Part shown: piece after piece, positions 55,129 through 55,259 of the stretch | Numbering within the stretch: the stretch's first letter is position 1 | Layout of the letters: every line of letters begins with the position of its first letter | NCBI GenBank assembly: GCA_023954855.1 | Contig: JAGSGY010000031.1 | Location: 1 to 55,259, forward strand | Source of the DNA: Pseudomonadota bacterium | GTDB taxonomy: Bacteria > Myxococcota_A > UBA796 > GCA-2862545 | Direction of reading: 5' to 3' | Length of the DNA stretch: 55,259 nucleotides | Notes under the pieces: model-generated | Told to the model about the DNA's origin: nothing | What the model saw: only the letters and a program-made list of their open reading frames with translations | Databases searched by the model: none | Program-made: the position numbers and the translations under genes

Positions 55129-55259
55129 ATGACAAATCACCTGGTTCGTATGTCTTTGACGCTCGCCGCAGCCTCCATCCTCGGAGCCGCCCCTGCCGTG
55201 GCTGGAGTCCCCGCGCAGCTCGCATTCACGCCCGTTGAGCCTTGCCGAATTCTCGACAC
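55129..55259 (+). CDS. Partial secreted protein, N-terminus only
   Basis: ATG 55129 follows GAGGAA. The visible 43 codons encode a Sec signal peptide (hydrophobic MSLTLAAASILGAAPAVAG) and then FTPVEPCRILDT. The phrase [FY]-x-P-x-x-P-[CV]-R-[IV]-[LV]-D-T recurs at the start of many secreted bacterial surface proteins. The rest lies beyond the window, so the function cannot be judged. Confidence 0.7.
   Translation, partial: MTNHLVRMSLTLAAASILGAAPAVAGVPAQLAFTPVEPCRILD

Overview
The window is high-GC and gene-dense. It looks like a chromosome segment from a Myxococcota-type (delta-proteobacterial) bacterium. The basis for that is indirect: two secreted proteins end in MYXO-CTERM-like tails (Cys motif, hydrophobic helix, Arg cluster), there are many lipoproteins, MopE-like DxDxDG repeats and FG-GAP propellers are abundant, and the von Willebrand A (vWA) and lamin-tail domain (LTD) lipoproteins have a myxobacterial style. 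A full Na+-pumping NADH:quinone oxidoreductase (nqr) operon suggests sodium bioenergetics, perhaps a marine or saline habitat. No rRNA, tRNA, CRISPR array, insertion sequence or phage gene was seen. No stretch longer than about 300 bases lacks a gene.

Layout. 1-8.7 kb (minus strand): three large secreted Ca-binding/adhesin-type proteins, namely a partial ASH + MopE lipoprotein, a 1198-aa repeat protein with a 13-unit array, and a subtilisin-like protein with an FG-GAP propeller whose nucleophile serine is missing. 8.7-12.5 kb: a DUF2505 protein, an M1 aminopeptidase with C-terminal HEAT repeats, and a lipoprotein. 12.6-18.3 kb: a double-length UvrA. 18.4-19.4 kb: a membrane protein with a GYF_2-like domain. 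19.6-27.0 kb (minus): five lipoprotein genes with overlapping start/stop codons, one of them a vWA protein with an apparently circularly permuted LTD nested inside it. 27.2-34.4 kb (minus): nqrABCDEF-apbE-nqrM.

34.6-46 kb: housekeeping and uncharacterised genes. These include a HEAT protein, an archaeal-type RNase HII, a polytopic membrane protein, an RNase HI with an N-terminal extension, a fused SDR-SCP2-hydratase resembling peroxisomal multifunctional enzyme 2, a MORN-like lipoprotein, an M50 site-2 protease, a kinase-like protein and others. 46.0-47.3 kb: a sulfatase-superfamily hydrolase with Thr at the nucleophile site. 47.6-54.9 kb (plus): a surface polysaccharide cluster, rmlBACD followed by a flippase, a methyltransferase and a WbsX-like glycosyltransferase. 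The right edge holds the start of a secreted protein behind a good sigma-70-type promoter.

The strongest candidates for undescribed biology are the five-lipoprotein operon with the vWA/LTD rearrangement and the pseudo-subtilase with a beta-propeller. The domain-shuffled beta-oxidation enzyme and the archaeal-type RNase HII are secondary. All family assignments rest on motifs read by eye; no database search was run.
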